Shown: positions 44,500 through 52,398, counted from the stretch's first letter. The stretch is 64,000 nt of DNA from Saccharopolyspora flava (GCF_900116135.1 NZ_FOZX01000003.1:124001-188000), one strand, 5' to 3'. Translations and numbers: made by a program. Notes: generated by a model from the sequence alone, not told the origin.

Positions 44500-45717
44500 A
44501 TGGATTTCGCGTTCGACGCCAAGACCCAACAGCTGCAGGGCGAGCTGCTGGACTTCATGGACTCGCACATCTACCCCGCCGAGCCGGTGTTCCACCAGCA
44601 GCTCGACGAGGCCCCCGACCGCTGGTCGGCGCACCCGCCGATCATGGAGGAGCTTAAGGCCGAGGCCAAGCGGCGCGGCCTGTGGAACCTCTTCCTGCCC
44701 GGTGAGCACGGCGCGGGCCTGACCAACCTCCAGTACGCCCCGCTGTGCGAGATCATGGGCCGCTCCGGGGCTCTCGCGCCGGAGGCCACCAACTGCGCGG
44801 CGCCGGACACCGGGAACATGGAGGTGCTGGCCCAGTTCGGCACCGAGGCGCAGCGCAAGCAGTGGCTGCAGCCGCTGCTCGACGGCGAGATCCGCTCGGC
44901 GTTCTGCATGACCGAGCCCGACGTGGCCTCCTCCGACGCCACCAACATCGGCACCCGGATCGTCCGCGACGGCGACCACTACGTCATCAACGGCCGGAAG
45001 TGGTTCTCCTCCGGGGCGATGAGCCCGCGCGCCAAGATCCTCATCGTGATGGGCAAGACCGACCCGGACGCCGAGCGGCACCGCCAGCAGAGCCAGGTGC
45101 TGGTGCCCAAGGACACCCCCGGCGTCGAGATCAAGCGCAGCATGCACGTCTTCGGCTACGACGACGCCGACCACGGCGGCCACGCCGAGGTCGTGTTCAA
45201 CGACGTGCGGGTGCCGGTCGAGAACGTCATCTCCGGTGAGGGCGAGGGCTTCGCCATCGCCCAGGCGCGGCTGGGTCCCGGCCGCATCCACCACTGCATG
45301 CGCGCGATCGGCATGGCCGAGCGGGCGCTGGAGCTGATGTGCCGGCGCACCTCCGAGCGCGTCGCGTTCGGCAAGCCGCTGGCCGAGCAGGGCGTGGTGC
45401 AGCACTGGATCGCCGAGTCCCGCGTCAAGATCGAGCAGGCCCGGCTGCTGGTGCTCAAGACCGCGTGGCTGATGGACACCGTCGGAAACCAGGGCGCGCA
45501 CACCGAGATCCAGGCGATCAAGGTGGCGGTGCCGGAGATGACCACCTGGGTCATCGACCGCGCCATCCAGGCCCACGGCGGTGGCGGCGTCTCCCAGGAG
45601 TTCCCGCTGGCCGCGCTCTACGCCCACGCCCGCACCCTGCACATCGTCGACGGCCCGGACGAGGTCCACCGCCGCTCCCTGGCCCGCCGAGAACTCCGCA
45701 AGTACACCAAGAAGTAA
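44500..45717 (+). CDS. Acyl-CoA dehydrogenase, ACAD10/ACAD11-like
   Basis: The 405-aa protein has the full acyl-CoA dehydrogenase architecture: [18 protein letters not shown] as FAD/substrate motif, [36 protein letters not shown], and the C-terminal [15 protein letters not shown]. The sequence around [17 protein letters not shown] is typical of ACAD10/11. In mammals ACAD11 acts on 4-phosphoacyl-CoA, removing the phosphate and forming a 2-enoyl-CoA. It is the third gene of the HAD-kinase-ACAD operon, the same order as the domains of ACAD10. Confidence 0.9.
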   Translation: MDFAFDAKTQQLQGELLDFMDSHIYPAEPVFHQQLDEAPDRWSAHPPIMEELKAEAKRRGLWNLFLPGEHGAGLTNLQYAPLCEIMGRSGALAPEATNCAAPDTGNMEVLAQFGTEAQRKQWLQPLLDGEIRSAFCMTEPDVASSDATNIGTRIVRDGDHYVINGRKWFSSGAMSPRAKILIVMGKTDPDAERHRQQSQVLVPKDTPGVEIKRSMHVFGYDDADHGGHAEVVFNDVRVPVENVISGEGEGFAIAQARLGPGRIHHCMRAIGMAERALELMCRRTSERVAFGKPLAEQGVVQHWIAESRVKIEQARLLVLKTAWLMDTVGNQGAHTEIQAIKVAVPEMTTWVIDRAIQAHGGGGVSQEFPLAALYAHARTLHIVDGPDEVHRRSLARRELRKYTKK

Positions 45718-45766
45718 CCCACCACCCCTCTCCCCCGTTTACCCCGACGAACCCCCGACCCCGGGT

Positions 45767-45875
45767 GGTGACCCGATTACTCCGGTATTCCGGACGCGGA
45801 TTACGGCGGTATTCCGCGTCCAACACGGATTACCGCCGTAATCGGTGACCGGATTACTCCGGTATTCCGGTCACC
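45767..45875. repeat. Four tandem GATTAC/GTATTCC palindromic units
   Basis: Four units of about 18 bp, of the form GGATTACNSCGGTATTCC (third variant GGATTACCGCCGTAATCGG), follow each other at 25-28-bp steps. The first and last are 27-bp direct repeats with one mismatch (45767-45793 and 45844-45870). Three nested hairpins are possible: 9-bp arms at 45792-45821, 6-bp arms at 45828-45843 and 10-bp arms at 45844-45875. The array lies between two operons, 45 bp before the SDR start. It could be an operator array or a processed terminator; it is unlike anything else in the window. Confidence 0.75.
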
Positions 45876-45920
45876 CCGGTCGGGACCGTGACTGAGGAAC
45901 AGAGCAGCGAGGAGTTGTCC

Positions 45921-46676
45921 ATGACTGAGAGTCGTGTCGCGATCGTGACCGGTGCCGCTCGCGGGATCGGTGCGGCCACCGCGAAGAGGCTGGCCGAGGA
46001 CGGCTTCGCCGTCGGCGTCATCGACCTTGACGAGAAGCAGTGCGCGGAAACGGTCTCGGCGATCGAGGCCGGCGGCGGCAAGGCGCTGGCCGTGGGGGCC
46101 AACGTCGCCGACGCCGAGCAGGTGCAGGCCGCCGTCGACCGGATCGCCTCCGAGCTGGGCGCGCCGACCGTGCTGGTCAACAACGCGGGCGTGCTGCGCG
46201 ACAACATGCTGTTCAAGATGTCCGAGGACGACTGGGACACCGTCATAAGCGTGCACCTGCGCGGCTCGTTCCTGATGGCCCGCGCGGTCCAGAAGCACAT
46301 GGTCGAGGCCAAGTGGGGCCGCATCGTCAACCTCTCGTCGACCTCGGCGCTGGGCAACCGCGGCCAGGCCAACTACTCCACCGCCAAGGCCGGTCTGCAG
46401 GGCCTGACCAAGACCCTCGCCATCGAGCTCGGCAAGTTCGGCATCACCGCCAACGCCATCGCCCCGGGCTTCATCGCCACCGACATGACCAAGGCGACCG
46501 CGGAGCGCGTCGGCATGTCCTTCGAGGACTTCACCACCGCCGCGATCTCGCAGATCCCGGTGGGCCGCGCGGGCGCGCCGGAGGACATCGCCAACACGGT
46601 GTCGTTCTTCGCCGACGAGCGGTCCGGTTTCGTCTCCGGCCAGGTCATCTACGTGGCCGGCGGGCCGAAGGCGTGA
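45921..46676 (+). CDS. FabG-like 3-oxoacyl reductase / 3-hydroxyacyl-CoA dehydrogenase (SDR)
   Basis: The 251-aa classical SDR has TGAARGIGAATAKRLAE, an acidic VIDLDE for NAD preference, VNNAGVLRDNM, Ser of NLSSTSALG and catalytic YSTAKAG, with the C-terminal GFIATDMT. The ATG at 45921 follows GCGAGGAG at ideal spacing; a GTG 11 codons earlier is weaker. It begins a four-gene operon with two acyl-CoA dehydrogenases and a MaoC hydratase, so it most likely interconverts 3-hydroxyacyl-CoA and 3-oxoacyl-CoA. Its stop overlaps the next start (GTGA). Confidence 0.88.
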   Translation: MTESRVAIVTGAARGIGAATAKRLAEDGFAVGVIDLDEKQCAETVSAIEAGGGKALAVGANVADAEQVQAAVDRIASELGAPTVLVNNAGVLRDNMLFKMSEDDWDTVISVHLRGSFLMARAVQKHMVEAKWGRIVNLSSTSALGNRGQANYSTAKAGLQGLTKTLAIELGKFGITANAIAPGFIATDMTKATAERVGMSFEDFTTAAISQIPVGRAGAPEDIANTVSFFADERSGFVSGQVIYVAGGPKA

Positions 46677-47860
46677 GCGGCGTGGACGCCACCGAGCTGC
46701 GCGGCCGGGTCGAGGAGTTCCTGGCCGCGCACGACCCGAAGAGCACCGACCGGCTGGAGTTCCTGCGCGCCCGGTTCGACGCCGGGCTGGCGTGGGTGCA
46801 CTTCCCGGAGGGGCTGGGCGGACTGGGCGCGGCCCGCGAGCTGCAGGCCGACGTCGACGCCGCGTTCGCCGAGGCGGGCGCACCCGACAACCGGCCGCAC
46901 ATGAACGTCATCGGCCTGGGCATGGCCGCGCCGACGATCCTGCGGTTCGGCGACGACGAGCAGCGCCGCCGCTACCTGCGTCCGCTGTGGACCGGTGAGG
47001 AGATCTGGTGCCAGCTCTTCAGCGAGCCGGGAGCCGGATCGGACCTCGCGGCGCTGTCCACGCGCGCCGTCAAGGACGGCGACGAGTGGGTCGTGGACGG
47101 GCAGAAGGTGTGGACGTCGCTGGCCCACCAGGCGCGCTGGGCGATCCTGGTGACCCGGTCCGATCCGGACCAGCCCAAGCACAAGGGCCTGACCTACTTC
47201 ATCTGCGACATGACCGCGCCGGGCGTGGAAGTCCGCCCGCTGCGGCAGATCACCGGTGAGGCCGAGTTCAACGAGGTCTTCCTGACCGGGGTGCGCATCC
47301 CCGACTCGCAGCGGCTCGGCGAGGTCGGCCAGGGCTGGTCGGTGGCGCTGGGCACGCTGATGAACGAGCGCGTCGCCATCGGCGGCCGCACGCCCCCGCG
47401 CGAGAGCGGCCTGATCGGCGCCGCCGCCGAGCAGTGGCGCGAGCACCCGGACAAGCGCACGCCGGGTCTGCACGACCGGCTGCTGGAGCTGTGGGTGGAG
47501 GCCGAGGCCGTGCGCCTGACCAGCATCCGGTTGCGCCAGCAGATGGCCGTCGGCGAACCGGGCCCGGAGGGCTCGGCGATCAAGTCGGCCTTCGCCGAGC
47601 TCAACCAGCGGCTCACCGGCTACCAGCTGGAGCTGCTGGGCGCGGAGGGCCTGGCCTACGACGACTGGACGTTCCGCCAGCCGGAGTTCGCCGACTTCAC
47701 CAAGCGCGGCCCCGGATTCCGCTACCTGCGGGCCAAGGGCAACACCATCGAGGGCGGCACGACGGAGATCCTGCGCAACGTCATCGCCGAGCGGATCCTC
47801 GGCCTGCCGCCGGAGATCCGCACCGACAAGGACAAGCCGTGGAAGGAGCTGCCGCGATGA
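46673..47860 (+). CDS. Acyl-CoA dehydrogenase, subunit with full FAD-loop motifs
   Basis: The 395-aa protein holds FSEPGAGSDLAALSTRA, DGQKVWTSLAHQARWAILV and the C-terminal LRAKGNTIEGGTTEILRNVIAERILGLP (motif TIEGGTTEI), as in FadE-type dehydrogenases of sterol and branched acyl-CoA catabolism. The N-terminal domain is shorter than in ordinary medium-chain enzymes. The next gene encodes a different dehydrogenase without the TIEGGTTEI loop. Adjacent, overlapping pairs of this kind form alpha2-beta2 heterotetramers in mycobacteria, so a heteromer is likely. The GTG at 46673 lies in the SDR stop. Confidence 0.9.
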   Translation: MSGVDATELRGRVEEFLAAHDPKSTDRLEFLRARFDAGLAWVHFPEGLGGLGAARELQADVDAAFAEAGAPDNRPHMNVIGLGMAAPTILRFGDDEQRRRYLRPLWTGEEIWCQLFSEPGAGSDLAALSTRAVKDGDEWVVDGQKVWTSLAHQARWAILVTRSDPDQPKHKGLTYFICDMTAPGVEVRPLRQITGEAEFNEVFLTGVRIPDSQRLGEVGQGWSVALGTLMNERVAIGGRTPPRESGLIGAAAEQWREHPDKRTPGLHDRLLELWVEAEAVRLTSIRLRQQMAVGEPGPEGSAIKSAFAELNQRLTGYQLELLGAEGLAYDDWTFRQPEFADFTKRGPGFRYLRAKGNTIEGGTTEILRNVIAERILGLPPEIRTDKDKPWKELPR

Positions 47861-48954
47861 CGGACCTGCTCTACACCGAGGTCGAGGAGGACCTGCGCTC
47901 CGGGGTGCGCCGGGTGCTGCGGGACCGCTGCGACTGGACGGCCGTCCTGGCCCGCGTGGAGACCGACGAGCCCTACGACCTGGACCTGTGGCGCTCGCTG
48001 GCCGGCGAGATGGGCCTGGCGGGCCTGCTCGTGCCGGAGGAGCTGGGCGGTGCCGGTGCCACGGCGCGGGAGCTGTCGGTGGTGGCCGAGGAGATCGGCC
48101 GCGCCGTGGCCCCGGTCCCGTTCCTGAGCGCGGTGCTGGCGACCGCGACCCTGGTGGGCTGCGGCGAGCGGACCGTGCTGCCGCGGCTGGTGGACGGGTC
48201 GGAGGTGGGCACGCTCGCCGTCGGCCTCACCACCGCCCCGCACGCGCCGTTCCCGCGGACCGTCAAGGCCGAGGGCTCGGCGCTGACCGGCCGGGTGTCG
48301 GCCGTGGTGGACCTGGAGGTCGCCGACCACGTGGTGGTCCCGGCGGTCGACGCCGACGGGCCGGCGCTGTACCTGGTGGAGGCCGCGGCGGCCACGCGCA
48401 CGCCGACGACGCCGCTGGACCTGACCCGCCGCTTCGGCACGCTGGAGCTCGACGGCACGCCCGGTCAGCGCATCGCCTCCGGCGCGGAGGCCGAGGCCGC
48501 CCTGCACCGGGCGCTGGTCACGGCGGCCGGGATGCTGGCCGCCGAGCAGGTCGGACTCGCCCAGCACTGCCTGGACACCACCGTCGAGTACGGCAAGACC
48601 CGCTACCAGTTCGGCAGGCAGATCGGGTCGTTCCAGGCGATCAAGCACCGGCTGGCCGACCTGTGGACCAAGATCAGCATGGCGCGGGCGGTGTCCCGCA
48701 ACGCCTCCGACGCGCTGGCCTCGGGCAGCGAGGAGGAGCTGGCGGTGGCGATGGCCCAGGCCTACGTCTCCGACCTCGTGGTCCGCGCGGCCGAGGAGCA
48801 CCTGCAGCTGCACGGCGGCATCGGCATGACCTGGGAGCACCCGGCGCACCTGTACCTGGGGCGCGCGAAGAGCTCGCAGCTCACCTTCGGCATCGCCGAG
48901 GTCCACCGGGCCCGGATCGCCGAACTCGTCGACCTTCCCGGAGGAAGCGCATGA
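47857..48954 (+). CDS. Acyl-CoA dehydrogenase, partner subunit
   Basis: The 365-aa protein is a FadE-type dehydrogenase with VPEELGGAGATARELSVVAE at the N-terminus, a shortened middle domain (DLTRRFGTLELDGTPG) and the C-terminal TRYQFGRQIGSFQAIKHRLAD and HLQLHGGIGMTWEHPAHL. It lacks the GSDLAA and TIEGGTTEI motifs present in the gene before, so the two should complete each other's FAD and substrate sites. The partial gene at the left edge (2-928) is a paralogue. ATG overlap (ATGA) with the upstream gene. Confidence 0.9.
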   Translation: MTDLLYTEVEEDLRSGVRRVLRDRCDWTAVLARVETDEPYDLDLWRSLAGEMGLAGLLVPEELGGAGATARELSVVAEEIGRAVAPVPFLSAVLATATLVGCGERTVLPRLVDGSEVGTLAVGLTTAPHAPFPRTVKAEGSALTGRVSAVVDLEVADHVVVPAVDADGPALYLVEAAAATRTPTTPLDLTRRFGTLELDGTPGQRIASGAEAEAALHRALVTAAGMLAAEQVGLAQHCLDTTVEYGKTRYQFGRQIGSFQAIKHRLADLWTKISMARAVSRNASDALASGSEEELAVAMAQAYVSDLVVRAAEEHLQLHGGIGMTWEHPAHLYLGRAKSSQLTFGIAEVHRARIAELVDLPGGSA

Positions 48955-49403
48955 AGGTTTTCGCCAGCAAGGACGAGCTCCTGGCGGCCAAGGGCCAGGA
49001 GCTCGGCACCAGCGAGTGGTTGACCATCACCCAGGAGCAGGTCAACACCTTCGCCGACGCCACCCACGACCACCAGTGGATCCACGTCGACGTCGACAAG
49101 GCCAAGGCGGGGCCGTTCGGCACGCCGATCGCCCACGGGTTCCTGACGCTGAGCCTGCTGCCCAAGCTGAACTCGGAGACCTTCCGGGTCGACAACGTCA
49201 AGATGGGCATCAACTACGGCCTCAACAAGGTCCGCTTCCCGTCCCCGGTCCCGGTCGGTTCCCGGGTCCGCTCGACGACCCAGCTCGTCGACGCCACCGA
49301 GATCGAAGGCGGCCTGCAGCTCACGGTCAAGGCCGTGGTGGAGATCGAGGGCGCTGAAAAACCCGCCTGCGTCGCGGAATTCCTCTCCCGAGTCCTCCTC
49401 TGA
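48951..49403 (+). CDS. MaoC-like (R)-specific enoyl-CoA hydratase (HtdZ/NodN-like)
   Basis: The 150-aa hot-dog protein has the hydratase-2 signature TFADATHDHQWIHVD followed by IAHGFLTLSLLPKL and VKMGINYGLNKVRFPSPVPVG, the pattern of the single-domain (R)-hydratases HtdZ (Rv0130) and NodN. It hydrates 2-enoyl-CoA and completes the operon: dehydrogenase pair, hydratase and SDR give three beta-oxidation steps. Its ATG overlaps the upstream stop by 4 bp. The left 360-bp repeat starts just after its stop codon, and the 46-bp palindrome there may serve as its terminator. Confidence 0.9.
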   Translation: MKVFASKDELLAAKGQELGTSEWLTITQEQVNTFADATHDHQWIHVDVDKAKAGPFGTPIAHGFLTLSLLPKLNSETFRVDNVKMGINYGLNKVRFPSPVPVGSRVRSTTQLVDATEIEGGLQLTVKAVVEIEGAEKPACVAEFLSRVLL

Positions 49404-49428
49404 CACCACAACCGAAGATCGCCTCACG

Positions 49429-49507
49429 TTTCGGGGTGGGGGAAGTTTTCATGAAAACTTCCCCCACCCCGAAACACATTCACAAACGAAGGTTTTCATG
49501 AAAACCT
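49429..49507. terminator. 46-bp perfect palindrome plus 18-bp palindrome, left copy
   Basis: Positions 49429-49474 form a perfect palindrome with no loop (half-site from TTTCGGGGTGGGG to GAAGTTTTCA). Fifteen bp on, 49490-49507 is the perfect palindrome AGGTTTTCATGAAAACCT. Both share the core GTTTTCATGAAAAC. As RNA the first would be an extremely stable hairpin 26 bp after the MaoC stop, hence the terminator call. The common core also suggests a protein-binding site. Confidence 0.6.
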
Positions 49508-49594
49508 CCCGCCCACCGTCACGGACGACGCGGACCCCACCCCTGGGGATCGAGACCTCGCGACGTCGGGTTTCGTGGGTGGTGGGTGCTGGAG

Positions 49595-49668
49595 GGGGAC
49601 AGTTTTAGTGAGAACTGTCGCCGGGTGACGCCCGAAATGTCCGGACAGTTTGGACTAAAACTGTCGCC
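49595..49668 (+). repeat. 74-bp inverted-repeat element, copy B
   Basis: Starts GGGGACAGTTTTAG and ends CTAAAACTGTCGCC; the right end has one mismatch to the perfect inverted repeat seen in copy A. Both inner hairpins (GACAGTT-N8-AACTGTC) are intact. It is nested in the left 360-bp repeat. Confidence 0.85.
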
Positions 49669-49788
49669 TGCCCCGCTCCGCACAACCGAGCCTCGAAGCG
49701 TCGACCGGGATGTGGCCGGGCGGTGATCCCGGTCGTCATGGGTGGGTGTGGATTTCCACGTCTGGGCCGAAGACTCGGCGAAACCGGG

Positions 49789-50268
49789 TCACTCGCGCTC
49801 GGCCCCATCCGGCCAGACCACGGTGACCGGGATTCCGCGGCGACGAGCCGCCTCGACGACGTCACCGGTACCGCCGTGGCCGCCGGACGGCTTGCCATCC
49901 CACACGGCGATCATCGCGTCGACGGAGTTCAGGACGTGCTCGCCGGCGGCCATGTAGGCCTCTCTGTTGGACTCCGGGAACGCCAAGGTGCGGACGGTCG
50001 CACTCCTGGCCAGCAGCTCGTCGAACTCCGCAGCGTTGTCCGGCTTGACCTTCCGCTCGCGGTAGTCGGCGGCGGGAAGCACGACTTCGAGCGTTCCACC
50101 GGCGTCGAGGACCACCCGAGCGAAAACCTGATCCGCTCCCCTGGCCAGGCAGCTCACACCGATCACCGCATCCCCGCGATGCGCGTCCAGCTCGCGCCCC
50201 AACGCCCGATAAACCAGACGACTCGTTTCCGGAGTGAGGTTGGAAGGCCCGGTAATTCCGATACGCAC
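49789..50268 (-). CDS. SLOG-like nucleotide-sensor-fold protein, 159 aa
   Basis: The protein is an alpha/beta Rossmannoid domain. The N-terminal RIGITGPSNLTPETSRLV, the Gly/Asp-containing VIGVSCLARGADQVFARVVL, the strand TLEVVLPAADYRE, NSVDAMIAVWDGKP and GGHGGTGDVVEAARRRGIPV match the layout of SLOG (Smf/DprA-LOG) proteins, which bind nucleotide-like ligands and often act as sensors in conflict systems. No effector (nuclease, TM or pore) is fused. The GTG at 50268 is 8 nt after GGGAGG; a GTG ten codons upstream is weaker. The gene stands alone between two direct repeats. Function is unknown; the family call rests on visual pattern only. Confidence 0.72.
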   Translation of the reverse strand: MRIGITGPSNLTPETSRLVYRALGRELDAHRGDAVIGVSCLARGADQVFARVVLDAGGTLEVVLPAADYRERKVKPDNAAEFDELLARSATVRTLAFPESNREAYMAAGEHVLNSVDAMIAVWDGKPSGGHGGTGDVVEAARRRGIPVTVVWPDGAERE

Positions 50269-50465
50269 GTGCACTACCTCCCGGCCTCGACCACTCACCC
50301 CGCGATCACATCACGAACAGCCGTCCGCACCCCGCTCACGGTTCCGGACCTCGCGAACGACTCCGCCGACCACTTTGACGAACTTCACGGACAGCAGGTA
50401 ATTCGAGTGAGCAGGATTCCTATCCCGAGCCCCCGTCGGAGACCACAACCGAAGATCACCTCACG

Positions 50466-50544
50466 TTTCGGGGTGGGGGAAGTTTTCATGAAAACTTCCC
50501 CCACCCCGAAACACATTCACAAACCAAGGTTTTCATGAAAACCT
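50466..50544. terminator. 46-bp perfect palindrome plus 18-bp palindrome, right copy
   Basis: 50466-50511 repeats the 46-bp perfect palindrome and 50527-50544 the 18-bp one, without any change in either dyad. Here they lie about 200 bp upstream of the SLOG start and about 220 bp beyond the transporter stop, so a terminator role is less obvious than in the left copy. Confidence 0.5.
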
Positions 50545-50632
50545 CCCTCCCACCGTCACGCGTGAACCCGAACCCCACCGCTGGGGATCGAGACCTCGCG
50601 ACGTCGGGTTTCGTGGGTGGTGGGTGCTGGAG

Positions 50633-50706
50633 GGGGACAGTTTTAGTGAAAACTGTCGCCGGGTGACGCCCGAAATGTCCGGACAGTTTGGACTAAAACT
50701 GTCGCC
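50633..50706 (+). repeat. 74-bp inverted-repeat element, copy C
   Basis: This copy differs from copy B by a single base (GTGAAAACTG versus GTGAGAACTG) and keeps both inner hairpins. It is nested in the right 360-bp repeat. Confidence 0.85.
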
Positions 50707-50764
50707 TGCCCCGCTCCGCGCAGCCGAGCCGCGAAGCGTCGACCGGGATGTGGTCGGGCGGTCG

Positions 50765-52321
50765 TCATGGGTGGGTGTGGATTCCCATTCCTGGGCCTAG
50801 GGGGAGGTCGAAGGCGTAGAAGATCGTCATGACCAGGGCCCAGAGGAGCCAGAACGGGACGACGAAGGGGACCATGCGGGCGACCAGGGTGCCGATGCCG
50901 GCTTCGGGTTCGTAGCGGCGGAGGTAGCCCAGGATGATGATCATGTACGGGTTCAGCGGTGTCATGATCTGCGTGGCCGAGTCGCCGACGCGGAACGCCG
51001 CCTGCGCGAAGCCGGGTTCGAAGCCCAGCAGCGCGAACATCGGCACGAACACCGCCGCCATCAGCGTCCACAGGCTCGACCCGGAGATGATGAACAGGTT
51101 CAGCACCGACGCCAGCAGCATGAACCCGAGGAACGCCGGATACCCGTCCAGGTTCAGCGACTGCAGCAGGTCGGCACCCGAAACCGCCACCAGCGAACCG
51201 AGATTCGTCCAGTTGAACAGCGCGATGAACTGCCCGAGCATGAACGCCAGCACCAGGAACCCGGTCAGGTCGCGCAGCGCCAGCGCCATCAGCCGCGGCA
51301 CGTCGGCGGCGCGGTTGATCGACCCCGCCTGAGCGCCGTAGGCGATCGCCGGGACGGCGAAGCCGAGGAAGATCAGCGTGGTCACCGAGTCCATCAGCGG
51401 TGAGTCCGGCAGGAACCCTCCGTCGGCGTTGGCCAGCGGCGAGTCCGGCCAGAACACCAGCAGCAGCACCAGCGCCGCCGCGATCAGGAACGCCACCCCA
51501 GCCCGCACCAGACCGCTCCGCTCGGCGGGTTCGAGCGCGACCTCGAGGTCGGTGTCCTGCTCCCCGTCGACGGCCTCGCGGGACACCCCGCCCCGGACCA
51601 GGCGGGGTTCGATGAGCCGGTCGATGAGGAACCCGGCCAGCAGCCCCAGCAGGACCGCGGAGACCGCGTTGAAGTAGTAGTTCGACACCGGCGTGACCAG
51701 CGTGCCCGGGTCGGGCAGCGTCTCGGCGACCTTGTTGCTGATCCCGGAGAACAGCGCGTCCAGGCTGGTCACGACGATCGAGGTGGAGTACCCGGCGCCG
51801 GTCGCGGCGAACCCGCCCAGCAGGCCCGCGACCGGGTGCCGCCCGGCGGCCTTGAACACCAGCGCCGCCAGCGGCGGGAGGATGATCATCGCCGAGTCGG
51901 CCATCACGCTCGCGCTGACGCCGACCAGACCCACCGCGTAGGGCAGCACCGGTCCACGCGCGCTGCCGAAGAACGCCCTGATCAGCGCGGTGAGCATGCC
52001 GGTGCGCTCGGCCAGGCCGACCGCGAGCATGATCGTGACGACCGTTTCCAGCGGCGGGAAGCCGATGAAGTTCTCCGGCATCTCGGTGAAGAGGAACTCC
52101 AGCCCCTCACCGGTGAACGCGCCGCGGACCGGCGTCGCCTCCGCCGCGCCCGGGATGGTCACGGTGACGCCGAACGCCGCGACCGCCGTGGACACCACGG
52201 CCACGACCAGGAACAGCAGTCCGAACAGGATGAACGGTTCGGGGAGCCGGTTGCCGATCCGCTCGATCAGGTTGAGCGCTCGGTCCAGGCGCGAGGTGCG
52301 CGCCGCTTCGGTCTCGCTCAC
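50765..52321 (-). CDS. AbgT family transporter
   Basis: The 518-aa membrane protein has about twelve hydrophobic segments and the AbgT pattern: NRLPEPFILFGLLFLVVAVV, VGLAERTGMLTALIRAFFG, VGVSASVMADSAMIILPPLA and GGFAATGAGYSTSIVVTSLD. AbgT proteins move p-aminobenzoyl-glutamate inward or sulfonamides outward with protons. The GTG start follows GGGAG. Its last residues GMGIHTHP are encoded inside the 360-bp repeat, so the 3' end has been replaced or duplicated with it. Cargo is not known. Confidence 0.88.
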   Translation of the reverse strand: MSETEAARTSRLDRALNLIERIGNRLPEPFILFGLLFLVVAVVSTAVAAFGVTVTIPGAAEATPVRGAFTGEGLEFLFTEMPENFIGFPPLETVVTIMLAVGLAERTGMLTALIRAFFGSARGPVLPYAVGLVGVSASVMADSAMIILPPLAALVFKAAGRHPVAGLLGGFAATGAGYSTSIVVTSLDALFSGISNKVAETLPDPGTLVTPVSNYYFNAVSAVLLGLLAGFLIDRLIEPRLVRGGVSREAVDGEQDTDLEVALEPAERSGLVRAGVAFLIAAALVLLLVFWPDSPLANADGGFLPDSPLMDSVTTLIFLGFAVPAIAYGAQAGSINRAADVPRLMALALRDLTGFLVLAFMLGQFIALFNWTNLGSLVAVSGADLLQSLNLDGYPAFLGFMLLASVLNLFIISGSSLWTLMAAVFVPMFALLGFEPGFAQAAFRVGDSATQIMTPLNPYMIIILGYLRRYEPEAGIGTLVARMVPFVVPFWLLWALVMTIFYAFDLPLGPGMGIHTHP

Positions 52322-52367
52322 GGGTCACTCCCGCCGGCCGGTGACATGCCAGCGGTAGCCAACCGCT

Positions 52368-52398
52368 CCGGCGCCGAAGCCACAAGCCCCGGCGCCGG
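52368..52398 (-). terminator. Hairpin after the TetR gene
   Basis: A 9-bp perfect stem CCGGCGCCG/CGGCGCCGG with a 13-nt loop lies 19 bp past the TetR stop on the minus strand, in the 95-bp gap before the transporter start. Confidence 0.6.

Larger units (their letters stand above)
49405..49768. repeat. Left copy of a 357-364-bp direct repeat flanking the SLOG gene
   Basis: This stretch aligns with 50442-50798 with few mismatches and one 7-bp insertion (near 49724, GGTGATCCCGGTCGTC versus GGTCGTC). It holds, in order, the 46-bp and 18-bp palindromes, a conserved segment with GGGGATCGAGACCTCGCGAC, the 74-bp element and a 33-bp end that on the minus strand still reads like the last 10 codons of the AbgT transporter gene found at the right copy. 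It starts 2 bp after the MaoC stop. It accounts for most of the gap 49404-49788. Confidence 0.88.
50442..50798. repeat. Right copy of the 357-364-bp direct repeat
   Basis: This copy lies 1037 bp from the left one in the same orientation. Its right end includes the last 11 codons and stop (TCA at 50765-50767) of the AbgT-type transporter gene. Together with unique sequence it fills the gap 50269-50764, in which I see no gene; between 50269 and 50441 I see nothing but the probable SLOG promoter region. Confidence 0.88.

Noticed and set aside
43270..45669. 799-codon frame antisense to the kinase and acyl-CoA dehydrogenase genes
   Set aside because: Shadow of two well-supported genes.
49605..51071. 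Two similar open frames across the repeat copies (49605-49898 and 50643-51071)
   Set aside because: They share the same translated tail only because the DNA is duplicated; the frames run through palindromes and the transporter gene and have no ribosome site.
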